Assembly (NCBI GenBank): GCA_027257055.1
Contig: JAPVLO010000182.1
Span: 7,068,001 to 7,132,000 of the forward strand
DNA: 64,000 bases
Reading direction: 5' to 3'
Origin: Cephalopachus bancanus
Taxonomy: Eukaryota > Chordata > Mammalia > Primates > Tarsiidae
Shown: one piece after another, positions 11,841 to 23,466 of the stretch
Layout: each line of letters begins with the position of its first letter
Numbering within the stretch: the stretch's first letter is position 1
Position numbers and translations under genes: made by a program
The notes under the pieces: model-generated
What the model was told of the DNA's origin: nothing
The model's input: only the letters and a program-made list of their open reading frames with translations
The model's database searches: none

Positions 11841-12589
11841 GCTTTCATATTAAAGTGGCATTCAGGTATGTTCAAATGAAGCAAATTTCAATTTTCCAGT
11901 AATCTTTTAAAAGGAATGGAACATATAAGAATATAAGCCTCAATATTATTCTTTCTGATATTGACAAAGGAATTCAGAAAAGGTTTTATGTCAATAATCA
12001 TGTTGTCAATTCATAAATGCATTTAATTTTCCATAAAAATTATAAGATTTAATTGTACCCCACATCTTTAAAATAAAATTTTAAAAAAGAAAAAAGTATA
12101 AGATTTAGTTGGAAAATAAAATCTCCAACTGTGGTTAAAAATAGGCTGAAGTAACGGAATTAAATACGAAACTCTCAAATATCTTAATAATTAGGACAAC
12201 TGTCAAAAGAATACAAGAGAACTTTCTTGTGTATGTAAGGAAAACTGAGATCCTCAAACATTCAACATCATAATAGCCATCACCATGACTATCAGCAGTG
12301 AAGGCTTCTCTCCTGTCTCCTGAGTATCACAATTAAATAAATAATTAGGAAATGGGAATACTATGAGTTCGATAAAATTAGTCATATTGAAGCTTAGTCA
12401 CTGTTCTATAGATTAATTTTGTCTCTTCCTAAATTTTGAACTAAGTTTTGTGGAATTGCTGTCATATCAAAAAAAATGAGGAAAAAGGGAAAGAGAGCAA
12501 CAGAGAAAGGAGAAAGAGCTTATCTAAATTATGAGAAAGGAAGTAAGTTTTCTACTAGAATCTACAGAAAGGAATGCAGTCCTATGACA
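11841..12589. other. AT-rich sequence
   Basis: Apart from the 45-bp L1 tail insertion listed separately, no feature is recognised. Confidence 0.45.
12052..12096 (+). mobile_element. ultra-short L1 3'-end insertion (45 bp)
   Basis: The body attgtaccccacatcttta followed by A-rich sequence matches the last bases and tail of the young L1 at 47320-47365. It is bracketed by an exact 11-bp duplication tataagattta at 12041-12051 and 12097-12107. This is extreme 5' truncation of an L1 insertion. Confidence 0.75.
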
Positions 12590-12725
12590 TCTTGACTTTG
12601 GCCCAGTGCAACCCATTTTGAAACTTCTGACACACAGAACTGTAAGATATTTTTTGTGTTGTTTAAGTCACTAAATGTGCAGTAATTTGTTACAACAGCA
12701 ACTAAAAAAATGCAAAAATTGAAAA
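12590..12725 (+). mobile_element. MLT1-type LTR 3' end
   Basis: cacagaactgtaagatatttt, gtgttgtttaagtcactaaat and gtaatttgttacaacagc are the characteristic end of an MLT1 LTR in sense. Diverged fragment. Confidence 0.7.
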
Positions 12726-13574
12726 ATTTATCGTACAGGTGATTAGTGGATTCTGTAGTAAACACTGGGTTTAATCTGGGAAAACAATGGAATGACATTT
12801 GGGTTATAAGACTGAGAAATTTGCCAGTACTGATAACAAAATGTGTGCCACCAGCTTTAGTTGCATTAAATTAAAGCATTAAAGATCAAAATAGAAGCTT
12901 GCTTCTCTTTTTTTCAAAACCTAAAGCCAAAAACTATAACCCTCATTAGTTCAAAGCTAAAAGCTTTATAAAGTGATTTTAATTGCTAACATACTTGAAT
13001 TAAGTAGATCTTGTGACACTCATTCGTGTCTTTCAATGTGTGGTGTTCATTTTTTAGAATAACACCTCTACCTGAACAATTAAAATATATGAAAATAGAT
13101 TTAAATGGTGACCTACAAAGGCAGAAAGCTTTGGGGGATAAATAAGTAGACATCATGTTAAAAGTATATCTGACACCTCGTGTAATCTTTGCTGATGTGC
13201 ACAATTCTAGAAAATCAACATGAATTGCTAAATGGCAGAAAAATTATTGATGAAAACTAGGAAAATTAAAAACAAAACAAAAAAGCAAATAATAGGCCAT
13301 TAGAAATAACCCTGCTAGAAAAGGAAAGAAGAGAGAAGATGTGTAGTATAATATGAGGGTAATGATAATACCAAACCAGGAATCCATAAGTTAATAGCAT
13401 ACTTTCCAATTTTTACTTTATTAAATAGTAGCATATTGAGAACCAAGTCCCTCCTTCAGGGTGTTGTGGACCAGGCACTTGTGGCTATACTTCCAAATGT
13501 AAATACAATGGCTAAGTGTATCTGTGACTCTTAGGATGATAAAAGGTTTCCAACTGGTGGATTAGAAGTCAAAC
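12726..13574. other. AT-rich sequence, nothing recognised
   Basis: No repeat or coding-like frame recognised up to the L1 5'UTR. Confidence 0.45.
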
Positions 13575-14516
13575 TAGAGTGAAATGGTAGATGTCAGCAA
13601 GATGGTAGGAGTTTCCAGTCTTTGTCCCCTCATAGAAACACCAATTTGAACAATGATCATGAACAAAAAGACCTTCACAAGAGCTAAAGAAACGAGGTGA
13701 AAAATTATTGCACCTAAGTGGAACACAGAAATCAGAAAAGGCACATTAAAGAGGGTAGGAAGTACAGTTTCACGTTACTTTTATCATTCTTACTCCAAGA
13801 CCGTATAGCACAGTGTGGAGAAACATATCCTCTGTACGGGTAAAGAGAATAAAGTGAAGACTTGACTTCACCACAGACCCTAGCACCAGGCCAACTCCTG
13901 TAGCCCCAGGCTCCAGGTCCACTCCTACATCCAGGTCAGCCCCTACAGACCCAGGTTCCAGGCCTACCCAAGTACCACACCAGCTCTCATGGCCCAAGCT
14001 CCAGGGCTGCCCCTGTGGACCAGGGACTAAGCCAGACTTTGTGGCTTCTGGCTCCAGGCTCACTGCAGTGCCACACAAACTCCCACAAACCCAGGCACCA
14101 CGTGAGCACTCCCACTGATCCTGCCAAATGGCCTACCCAGAATCTCTAAAGGGCTGACTATTGGAGGGTTTTCCCTGCCAATACCAGTCTGAGAAGACTG
14201 GAAGAGGTGCCTACTTCTTCAAATGTATAAGCACTAATGAAATTCAACAAAAATAATGAATAATCAGAGGAACGTGACACCACCAAAGTCACAAATTAAG
14301 TACCAGTAACTAACACTAAAGAAACACAGATCTACAAACTACTGAAGAAGGAATTCAAAATAACCACCTTTATGAAGCTCTTTGAGCTACAAGAGAATAT
14401 AGATAGAAAACCAAACAAAATCAGGAAAACAATGCATGAATGAAATAAAAAGTTCAACAAAGAGAAACCATTAAAAAAAAGAAAGAAAGAAATTCTGGAA
14501 CACAACAATACAATGA

Positions 14517-15035
14517 CTCACCAGGTGTGGCGATTAATGCCCACGATCCCAGCACTTTTAGAAAATAAGGCAAGAGGACTGCTTGAGGCCAGGAATTGGA
14601 GACCAACCTGGGCAATATAGACCCACTTCTATAAAAAATTTTTTAAAAATTAGTCTCATCTCTGGGCCAGATTACAGGTGGTTCAAACCTGTAATCTCAG
14701 CACTTTGGGAGACTGAGGTGAGAGGACTGCCTGAGACCTCATCTCTACATTAAATCAAAAAATTAGCCGGGCATGGTAGCAAGCACCTGTAGTTCTAGCT
14801 ACTTGGAAGGCTGAGGCGGAAGGATCACTGGAGCCCAGTAGGTCGATGCTGGAGTGGCCATGAACATGCCACTGAACTCCAGCCTGGGCGAAGGAGTGAG
14901 ACTCCAACTCAAAAAACAACAACAACAAAAAAAAATCACTCTCACCTCTATAAAAAATAAAAATAAAAAAATTAGCCAGGCATGGTGGCACATGCTCTAG
15001 CCTAGATGAAAGAGTAAGACTCTAACTCAAAAAAC
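14517..15035 (+). mobile_element. old Alu split by a younger Alu
   Basis: 14517-14653 is the left monomer of an old Alu and 14950-15035 a shortened right part, separated by the younger Alu at 14664-14939. Together they form one host copy. Confidence 0.75.
14664..14939 (+). mobile_element. Alu nested within an Alu
   Basis: A younger Alu with a left-monomer deletion, ending in (CAA)n and A. Duplication tctcatctct at 14654-14663 and tctcacctct at 14940-14949, one mismatch. Confidence 0.85.
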
Positions 15036-16247
15036 AAACAATGACAGAACTAAAAAATTCCATTCAGAGTTTCAATATCACACTTGATAAGCAGAAGGAA
15101 GAATCAGCAAGTTCTAAGACAGATCATTTAAAATTACCCAGTCAGAGAGACAAAACTAAAAAACCAAAAAAGACTGATAGCCTATGAAATGTATGGGACA
15201 TCATCAAGAGAACCAATATAGGCATTATGGAAATAAAAGAAGAGAAAGAAAAAAGGGCAGAAAGTTTATTTAAAGAAATAATGATGAAAACCATCCCAAA
15301 TCTGGAGAACGGAATATACAATCCATGAAGCCCAAACAACCTGAAATAGATTAAAAATAAAGAGATCTTCACCAAGATATATTTTAATCAAATCTCAAAT
15401 GTCAAAGAAAAGGAGAGAATTTGAAAAGCCGCAAAGAAAAGTGACTGGTCATATACAAGGGAATTGTCTTAAGACTATGAATATATTTCTCAGCAGAAAC
15501 CTTGCAGGCCAGGAGAGACTAAAAGGATATATTTCAAAGTACAGAAAGAAAAATAAAATGCCAATCAAAAATCCTTTAACTGGCAAAGCTGTCATTCAGA
15601 AATGGAGAGATAAAGACTTTTGTAGACAAACAAAAGCTGAAGGAGTTTTTCACCACTAGCCTTGTCTTGCAAAAAATGCTAAAGAGAGTTCTTCAAGTTA
15701 AAATAAAAGAATGCTTACTAACAATATGAAAAAATATGAAATTTTAAAACTTACTGCAAAGTCAACTTCATAATATTCTAAATATTCCAAGACTGTAATG
15801 GTGATGTATAAATCACTTTTAACTGTAGTATAAAAGTTAAAAGACAAAATGTATTAAAAATAACTGTAGCTACAATAATTTGCTAATGAATATACAATAT
15901 AAAATATGTAAACTAAAAAAAAGACATAACCGTGACATCAATAATATAAAATGTAATGAGAGGAAAAGTTAAAATGTAAAGTTTTTGTCTACAGTTGAAG
16001 TCAAATTGTTATCACCTTAAAATAGTTTTATATAACTGTAAAATTTCAATAAGTCTCATGGCAACCAAAAACCTAACAAAAAAACTGTAGTAGATACACA
16101 AAAAATAAAGAAGGAATGAAAGCATGCCATTACAAAGAATTATCAAATTGCAAGGGAAAATAGCAAGAGAGGAAGAAACAAACTACAGAACAGAAAGCAA
16201 TGAACAAAATGACAGCAATAAGTCCTTACCTGTTAATAATTATTTAA

Positions 16248-16535
16248 GCCGGGCTCAGTGGCTCAGCCTGTAATCCCGCGCCTTTGGGAGGCTGAGGTGA
16301 GTGAATTGCCTGAGCCCGCGGGTTCGAGACCCGCCTGGGCAGCAAGACCTCATCTCTACAATAAATCAAAAAATCAGCTGGGCGTGGTGGCGCATGCCTG
16401 TAATTCCAGCTACTCGGAAGGCTGAGGCGGAAGGATCGCCGGAGCCCAGCAGGCCAAGGCTGCGGTGGCCGGGAGCGGCCACTGCACTCCAGTCTGGGTG
16501 ACAGAGTGAGACTCCAATTCAAAAAAAAAAAAAAA
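16248..16535 (+). mobile_element. young strepsirrhine Alu (8-nt-deletion type)
   Basis: Nearly consensus. The left monomer reads gcctgggcagcaagacctc, lacking the aacttggc segment of other copies. The B-box region 16318-16334 is GCGGGTTCGAGACCCGC. Duplication aattatttaa at 16238-16247 and 16536-16545. Confidence 0.95.
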
Positions 16536-16921
16536 AATTATTTAAATGTAAATGGATCAAATTATCCAATTAAAAGACACAGAATGGCTGAATGAATAGA
16601 AAACAAGATCCAACATATGCTGCTTACAAGACTCACTTTAGCTTTAAGGACAGATATAGGCTGAAAGTGAAGAAATGGAAAAAGATATTCCAAGCAAATG
16701 GTAACAAACAAGTACAGGGGTGACTATACTTATATCAGTTAACAGACTTTCAGTCAAAAATTGTCATAAGAGACAACGAAAATGATTATATAATAATAAT
16801 AGAGTCAATTCATCAAGAGGTTATAACAACCATAAAAATACATGCACTCAATATCAGAACACCTAAATATATAAAGCAACTATTAACAGAACTAAAAGAG
16901 GAAACAGACAGCAATACAATA

Positions 16922-17521
<600 letters not shown>

Positions 17522-17566
17522 TCTTCTTTTTTGAAGTAGGTGTTTATTGCTATAAACTTCCCTCTT

Positions 17567-18514
17567 GGAAGGCTGAGGCAGAAGGATTGCAGGAGCCCAG
17601 CAGGTCAAGGCTGCGGTGGTTGGGTGTTGGGAGCCAGCCATGGAGGCCCACTGAGCGTTAGGGATCAGGAAGGGCCGTTGACCCCAAGACCACTAGGATG
17701 CGTTCGGAAGCTATTTGACCCCATTTCCTCCCCCTTTCTACTCAGCACTAACCAGATTAAGCTCCTGTGAGCTCAAAACATAAAAACTCTGAGACTGGGA
17801 TGAACACAAGCTAACTTTAGAAGCTCATTGCTCCCATTCTTCCACAAACTGCAGTTTGGGCTTTCACACAACTTTAATTCAAACTCGTGTCACATCTAAG
17901 AGCCACAGGCTTCTGGGTCATGATCTTAGGATTTATTGAAGGTGTAAATTGTAGAACACAGTTTTAGAAGACAGCCATTTTGTTGAAAGAATGCGGCTGG
18001 GTTACTTGCAGGTAGCCTACTGTGAACTTTGGACTGGGCCACATTCCAAACATTCTGGGATGGACCACTTTCGTTTGTAAAGTAAATACTTAAGCTTCTA
18101 TAGAATTGTTTAACTTGGCATAAATCAATCAGCTTAGGATGAAAAAGGTTTATAGAACATGTCAGTCACGGATTAGGTTATCCTTTGTTATGGGATTTTA
18201 AGATTATCATATGAAAAGGGTTTAAAGGCAATCATTGATTAAGTTTTCATGGATTAAGGTTTCTGGTGGGTGGGGGACGCCCCTCCCACATCTGACTTTG
18301 TGTATAAAAGACCCGCTGTAATTCCCAATAACACACATCGCTTCTGCACTAGACTGGAGTCCAGTCTCTTTCTTTCTCTCTCTCTTCTTCCCCCCAATCG
18401 CCAACGCCGTCTCCACCTTTGGGGTACCCTGAACCCGGCTGGAGCTGGTCTCCGGCAGTCGGGAGTGGCCACTGCCAGTCTAGGCAACAGAGTGAGACTC
18501 CAACTCAAAAAACA
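17567..18514 (+). mobile_element. 5'-truncated Alu hosting an LTR
   Basis: Only the right part of an Alu is present: ggaaggctgaggcagaagg to gctgcggtggttggg on the left of the LTR, and gtcgggagtggccactgcc to agactccaactcaaaa on the right. Likely duplication aaacttccctctt (17554-17566) and aaactttcctctt (18515-18527), one mismatch. Confidence 0.8.
17625..18457 (+). mobile_element. solo LTR of an endogenous retrovirus, 833 bp
   Basis: It starts tgttgggagccag and ends ctccggca, so it has TG...CA ends. The flanks are gttggg (17619-17624) and gtcggg (18458-18463), a 6-bp target duplication with one difference; a 6-bp duplication is usual for class II (betaretrovirus-like, ERVK) elements. A TATA box (tataaaa, 18303-18309) followed by a pyrimidine-rich tract fits a U3-R-U5 layout in plus orientation. 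I find no canonical AATAAA. No gag, pol or env sequence flanks it, so it is the product of LTR-LTR recombination. The class call rests on duplication length and is inference. Confidence 0.8.
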
Positions 18515-18867
18515 AAACTTTCCTCTTCGAATGACTTTTGCTGCATCTCATAAGTTTTGGTATGCTCTGGTCCCATTTTTGTTTTTCTTAAGATTTTTAA
18601 AAAATGTTCCCTTTTAGCCCACTGGATGTTCAGGAGTGTTTTATTTAATTTCCAAAAAATTTGTGAATTTTTCTATTTTCCTCTAGTTACTGATTTCTAG
18701 TTTTGTATCATTGTGGATAGAAACAATCCTTAATATGATTTCAATCTTCCTAAATCAGTTAAAAAGTACTTTATGGCCTAACATATGATCTCTCTTGCAG
18801 AATGTTCCATGTGTACTTGAGAATATATTTTGCTACTGTTGAACAGAATGGTATGTATGTGTGTGTA

Positions 18868-19442
18868 TATGGTCTGACAATTAAGTTCATGAACTCATCC
18901 TAGAAAAAGTGCTACATACATAACCTCACTGCTGAATATCACTACAGTCACCCTCAAAGTACTCCCCTTAGGAAGCTATGCACCAGTGTCAGCACCTAGT
19001 CCACCCGTCAAAGCAATTTTGGAACTCTTTTTCTGGAATGGTCATCAGAGCCATTGTTGTATTACCCTTGATGTCCTGAATGTCATTAAATGTCTTCCTT
19101 TCAATATTTCCTTTATCTTCGGGTAAAGAAAAAAGTCATTGGGGGTCAGGACAAATGTGTAGGCAGGGTGTCCCAATACAGCTACTTGTACAATGTTGCC
19201 AACATAAGCGCACTGTGGCAAGTCTGAATACTTAATTGTTAGACCTCAGCAAATAATGATGACAGCTCTGATGGCCATTCCAGAAAAAGAACTCCAAAAC
19301 TGCTTTGACGAGTGGACTAGGTACTGGCATCAGTGCATAACTTCCCAAAAGGAGTACCTCAAAGGTGACCATAGTGATATTTAGCAATGAGATATGTAGT
19401 ACTTTTTCTAAGATGGTTCACGAGCCTAGCTGTCAGACCTTG
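18868..19442. mobile_element. palindromic mariner: two transposase 3' ends inverted
   Basis: The left terminus ggtctgacaattaag and right terminus (complement) ggtctgacagctagg are followed inward by about 175-190 bp arms that are inverted copies at roughly 85% identity. Each arm read outward encodes a mariner C-terminus: IPEKEFQNCFDGWTR on the left (minus strand) and IPEKELQNCFDEWTR on the right (plus strand). The centre (about 19060-19235) continues the left copy back to a DFFLYPKIKEIL segment. There is no 5' half, so this is a foldback derivative of one element's 3' end. Confidence 0.8.
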
Positions 19443-19449
19443 TATTATC

Positions 19450-20405
19450 TTAGACCTTTATCTCAGACCATATATAAAAACCAACTCAAATAGATTAAAG
19501 ACTTAAACATTAGACCTAAAAATGTAAGACTACTAGAAGAAAATCTAGGGGAGAAGCTTTTTTGACATGGATCTGTCATAACTGTAAGATGTTTTCAGTA
19601 ATTCCTAGTAGTCTCAATAAGTTTCAGTAAGTCTCAGACATCTCAGTAAGTCTATGGCAAAGCATAGGAAATGCAAAAATGAACAAATGAGATTGCATCA
19701 CTCTAAAAAGCTATTAAACAGCCAAACATAGTGACTCATGCCTATAATCCTAGTACTTTCAGAGGGTGAGACAAGAGATCAATTGAGTCTAAGAGTTCAA
19801 GACTAGTCTGGGAAGCATAGCAAGACCTCATTTCTACAAACAATTAAAAAATAAAAAATTAGCCAGGTATGGCGGCACATGCCTGAAGTCCCAGCTATTA
19901 GGGAGGCTGACACAGGAGGATAGCTTGAACCCAGCAATTGGAGGCTGTGGTCAGCCATTATTGTGCCATTGTACTTCAGTCCGGACAACAGAGTGAGACC
20001 ATGACTCTAAACAAATAAACAAACAAGCAAACCTACTATACTATGCAACAATATTCAGTCTTTAAAAAGAAGGAATTATTGCTATTTGCACCAATATGGA
20101 TGAACCTGAAGGACATTAAGCTAACTGAAATAAGCCAGGTATAAAAAGAAACATACCGCATGATCTTACTAATATGTGGAATCTTTTCCATCTCACAGAA
20201 GCAGACAGTAGAATGGTGGCTTTCAGGGAATGAGGGCAAGGGGTGGGGAAATGGGGAGATGTTGGTCATTAGATACTAAGTTTGAGTTGTACAGTGAATA
20301 AATTCTAGAGAACTAATGAACAGCATGGTGACCACAGTTAATACTGCACTGTATACTTGAAATTGCTACGCATATGGTAGACCTAAAATATCACGATTTT
20401 TTAAA
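19450..20405 (+). pseudogene. L1 ORF2 end and 3'UTR, sense
   Basis: accatatataaaaaccaactc, agactactagaagaaaatctagg, then, after an Alu, ggaattattgctatttgcacc, gatgaacctgaaggacatt, gcatgatcttactaatatg and tgtatacttgaaattgcta are an old L1 3' part. It is stop-filled. It may be the distal part of the same L1 as 13575-16921. Confidence 0.75.
19719..20031 (+). mobile_element. Alu inserted in L1
   Basis: Old diverged dimer, gccaaacatagtgactcatg to gagaccatgactc, with tail (AAAC)n. Confidence 0.85.
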
Positions 20406-20968
20406 AAGATAGTTACTATGTGAGGTGTGAGATGTCCTCACTTGTAGACAGATGTGTCCATGTGAGTAAGTTCTGGTCAACGAGACGTGAGCATTAAGTG
20501 TTACGTGCAACTTCCACGTCACATGCTTTTTAAAAAGCTGCTTCCCTCCCACTCTCTTTTTTCCTTTTCCCACAAACTAGAATGTGAATGTGGTGGTGGT
20601 GGTTCAGATTCATCTCTGCAGACATGAGCAATACCTTAGGGGATGGCAGAACAACAAAACAGAAAAACAAGGTCCGCCCAACATTCAGAACTGCCTATCA
20701 GCTCAGACCCAGCAAGCAGGAGAAACCTTCTATTTCCTGCATGCAAATAAAAATGCCTACAAATAAATTCATTTTGCTACCTAGAATTCATTTGAGTCTC
20801 TGGATGGCATTTTTTTAACTTAAGTTTTCCAGAATACCCTTACAAATGTATGAATTCTTAAAAGATATGTTACTACTGAAAAGAATCATACGAACAGAAA
20901 AAAAAAGAAAAACTCAGTATGTAAGGGAATTTGTGGCAGCATGTTAAAAATGAAAAAGAAAGAATGTA
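20406..20968. other. sequence without recognised repeat
   Basis: Contains a GTGGTGGTGGTGGTT run near 20591. A pair of overlapping 60-76 codon frames starts there but neither resembles a known protein. Confidence 0.4.
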
Positions 20969-21279
20969 TTGGCCAGGCGCAGTGGCTAATGCCTATAATC
21001 CCAGCACTTAGGGAGGCCGAGGTGAGAGGATTGCCTGAGCCCACGGGTTCAAGAACAGACTGAGCAACTTGGCGAGACCTCATCTCTACAATAAATTTCT
21101 TTAAAAAAAATTAGTAGTGCGGGCATGGTAGTGTGTGCCTGTAGCTGCAGCTACTTGGAAGGCTGAGGCAGAAGGATCACCCAAGCCCAGCAGGTCGAGT
21201 CTGCAGTGGCCCTGAGTGTGCCACTGTACTCCAGCCTGGGCGACAGAGTGAGAGACTCCAACTCAGAAAAAAAAAAAAA
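20969..21279 (+). mobile_element. Alu dimer
   Basis: ggccaggcgcagtggctaatgcc to agactccaactcagaaaaa, of the local type (cttggcgagacctcatctct). Confidence 0.93.
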
Positions 21280-21281
21280 GA

Positions 21282-21914
21282 CAAAACAATGTATCTTTTT
21301 CCTTGAACATTATATCCTGCTGCTTCATGACTATTCATTTGATAAGGTTTATTCAGAATAATAGCATGCTGAATTTACAATTAGCTATGAAATAAAACTT
21401 TCCATGGGAAATGTTAACAGAAAACTGAGGGGAAATAAACTTATAATCTTGCCTTTTTACTTCACCCTCAGAAGTAGAATACTACAAATCAGTTACTGAG
21501 CAGAAATCTCCTCTATTAATAATAAAAGAAAGAAGTTGATTCCTGGGACCACTACATAAATAACCATATTTCATTTTCCCAGAAGTCAAATGATAATTTG
21601 CACTCATACGCTACCAGTGGCAACAGTTTCTTTATACTTTTCTGTTAGCTGGAAAAAAAAAAATTACTAAAAGCATAAACATAAAAGCTTATAGTAAATG
21701 GAAAAGAAAACTTGTTTTGCTGAACTTTAATAAAGCTTAAAGCAATTAAAAGCAGATTGCAAATCCTAGGTATACTTTCTTCATTCCAGAAAAGCAAAGG
21801 AGGTATCATAGAGTCTCCCAACTCCACTACTGCCCAGGGTTCATTCATATAAATCCTTCTACACTTGACAGAAATTAAATAATTACAAATGACCAAAATT
21901 ATATTACATTTCCT
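21282..21914. other. AT-rich sequence, nothing recognised
   Basis: No repeat or gene recognised; the 91-codon minus frame at 21645-21920 has no recognisable similarity. Confidence 0.4.
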
Positions 21915-22145
21915 TAGCATACTGGTTAAAAGTACAAACTATGAAGTCAGACTGCCTGAATTCAAATTATGGGTCTACTACTTAATATTTCTGTGTCTTA
22001 ATTTTGCTACTTAATATCTGTGCCTCAGTTTCCTGTAATTGGGGGATACCAATAGAACTTGGCTCACAGATGCTGTTATGAGAACTTAATGATTCAATTA
22101 TTAATAGAATTTGGCTTAGAACAAGTACTATTACTATTATCTTCC
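21915..22145 (+). mobile_element. MIR SINE
   Basis: agcatactggttaaaag, gaagtcagactgcctgaattcaa, gtgcctcagtttcctgtaa and acttaatgattcaatta give the MIR order in sense, with a local duplication around 21980-22020. Ancient SINE. Confidence 0.8.
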
Positions 22146-23380
22146 TAGGGTGTTTTCCCTCTATGTCCAGGTGTATGTATCCATCATATATCAAAATATA
22201 CTATGAAATAGACATATACCTAAAGTCCTGCAAAGACACTTGCTTTAATTAATTAATTAATCTAAAGCTTAAGTTCTACAGAAGACTTATGGTTACAATT
22301 TCTAAAGACTACTATTTCATTCATTGAACAACTGGTTATTGAATTCCTACTAGATTTAAGACATAGTAATAGTCAGGATTAAAATGAAAACATAAGGACT
22401 TTGCCCACAAGAAGCTCACTGTCCTACAGAAATATGAGAGCCACAAATGTGAGCCACATGTAGAATTTTAAGTTTTCTAAGTGCCTACATGAATGTAAAA
22501 TGAAGCAGGAAGAATTATTTTTGATAACATTCTATTCAACCAAATATATCCAGACTATATCATCACAATGGGTTATCGACAATTGAAATTATTAACAACA
22601 CATTTATCCTTTTTTATACCATATCTTTGAAATTCAGGATGTATTTTTCACTTACACTATATCTCAATGCAGATTGAGAAATATTCCTGGGAGATAGTGT
22701 TTAGAAACAAAACCATGAGAAAAGGCACAAGAATTTCAGAGAGTTTATTAGGAAAACTATAAATAGCTCAGGATTACTGAAGAAATGAAACTGGCCAGGT
22801 TTGGGGACCAAATCCCAAAAATGTTTTATAGCCCCTGATATAATACTGCAGAATACTAGAGATTTGTTAAAGAAGAATCCTTTCCCCCCTACACTTGTGG
22901 CAAAACTAAGGAAGGAAGAAATTAATACTGAAATGGGCAGAAAAAGGGAAGTATCAAAAAAGCTACATCTTCAATCCAAAAGGCTAAATAAAGTCAGAAT
23001 ATAATATTTATGAGCATAAAAATGTAAATAATAGTTTGGTGAACACCTCAAATAAGAACTTTTATTTTAAATAGTCATCTTTAAGAAATTTTGAGATCTT
23101 GCTTCTTTGGAGAGTTTTGAAAATTAGGTTTAAAAAATAGTCTGCAGGGACTCTTGACAATGATGCCAAATAATTTCTGAATCCAACAATTCCATTCAGT
23201 GGGAATCAACCATGAAAATGTCAAGAGCCAAAAGACATCTGTATTGCTTAACTGCCACTGAGTTCCAGGAATAGCACTTAGAATTGTTCCAGAAAGTCTT
23301 ATTGTCTAAGCAGTCTTACGACATTGAGCTATCACATATAACACCAAAGGATTAAGAGTTTAACACAAAATAAGTGCAAC
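22146..23380. other. AT-rich sequence with one 72-codon frame
   Basis: Contains (TTAA)n at about 22244-22261. A plus-strand frame open from 22789 to 23004 (KLRKEEINTEMGRKREVSKK within it) is basic and not recognised. It is probably chance, but I see no repeat under it. Confidence 0.35.
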
Positions 23381-23394
23381 AAAGAATAAAGATG

Positions 23395-23466
23395 GGGCAA
23401 CCCCCTCGGGGTTCCCTCCCACTGTTGGAGTTTTTCTGTCCTCTCAATAAATTCTGCTTTCAAAAA
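23395..23466 (+). mobile_element. tiny poly(A) retrocopy with 14-bp TSD
   Basis: Exact duplication aaagaataaagatg at 23381-23394 and 23467-23480 brackets a 72-bp body. The body is GC-rich at its start (ccccctcggggttccctccc), has AATAAA at 23446-23451, then ttctgctttc and an A tail. This is the 3' end of a polyadenylated transcript inserted by L1-type priming. The ctctcaataaattctgc word resembles the R end of a retroviral LTR, but the source is not identified. Confidence 0.8.

Larger units (their letters stand above)
13575..16921 (+). pseudogene. old L1: 5'UTR, ORF1 region and start of ORF2
   Basis: 13575-13860 resembles an L1 5' end (gcaagatggtaggagtttcc). 13870-14100 is a GC-rich imperfect tandem array of caggctccaggtcc-type words, typical of old L1 5'UTRs. 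ORF1-type sequence follows, the last clear part being 15399-15659 (86 codons, with LAGQERLKGYI and a stretch of lysine/arginine). From about 16540 the start of the ORF2 endonuclease region appears (gtaaatggatcaaattatcc, aaagacacagaatggctg), full of stops, ending near ctattaacagaactaaaagagg. Alus interrupt it at 14517-15035 and 16248-16535. The element is not functional. Confidence 0.75.
17522..18866 (-). mobile_element. antisense L1 ORF2 middle, interrupted
   Basis: 17522-17566 (gaagtaggtgtttattgct) and 18523-18866 (gctgcatctcataagttttgg, tttgtgaatttttctattttcc, cctaacatatgatctc, aatgttccatgtgtacttgag) are the complement of the L1 ORF2 region downstream of the endonuclease. They are split by an Alu fragment that itself carries a solo LTR. 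Confidence 0.75.

Noticed and set aside
16318..16334. tRNA-like T-arm as evidence for a tRNA gene
   Set aside because: It lies in the Alu left monomer; acceptor, D and anticodon arms are absent, so it is not a tRNA gene.
22789..23004. 72-codon basic frame preceded by an acceptor-like tctcaatgcag about 100 bp upstream
   Set aside because: Composition is lysine-rich as expected for AT-rich DNA, no family recognised and no donor site; kept only as a note in the interval entry.
23395..23466. A complete LTR or provirus end
   Set aside because: Only 72 bp, bounded by a 14-bp TSD and an A tail, so it is an L1-mediated retrocopy and not a retroviral integration.
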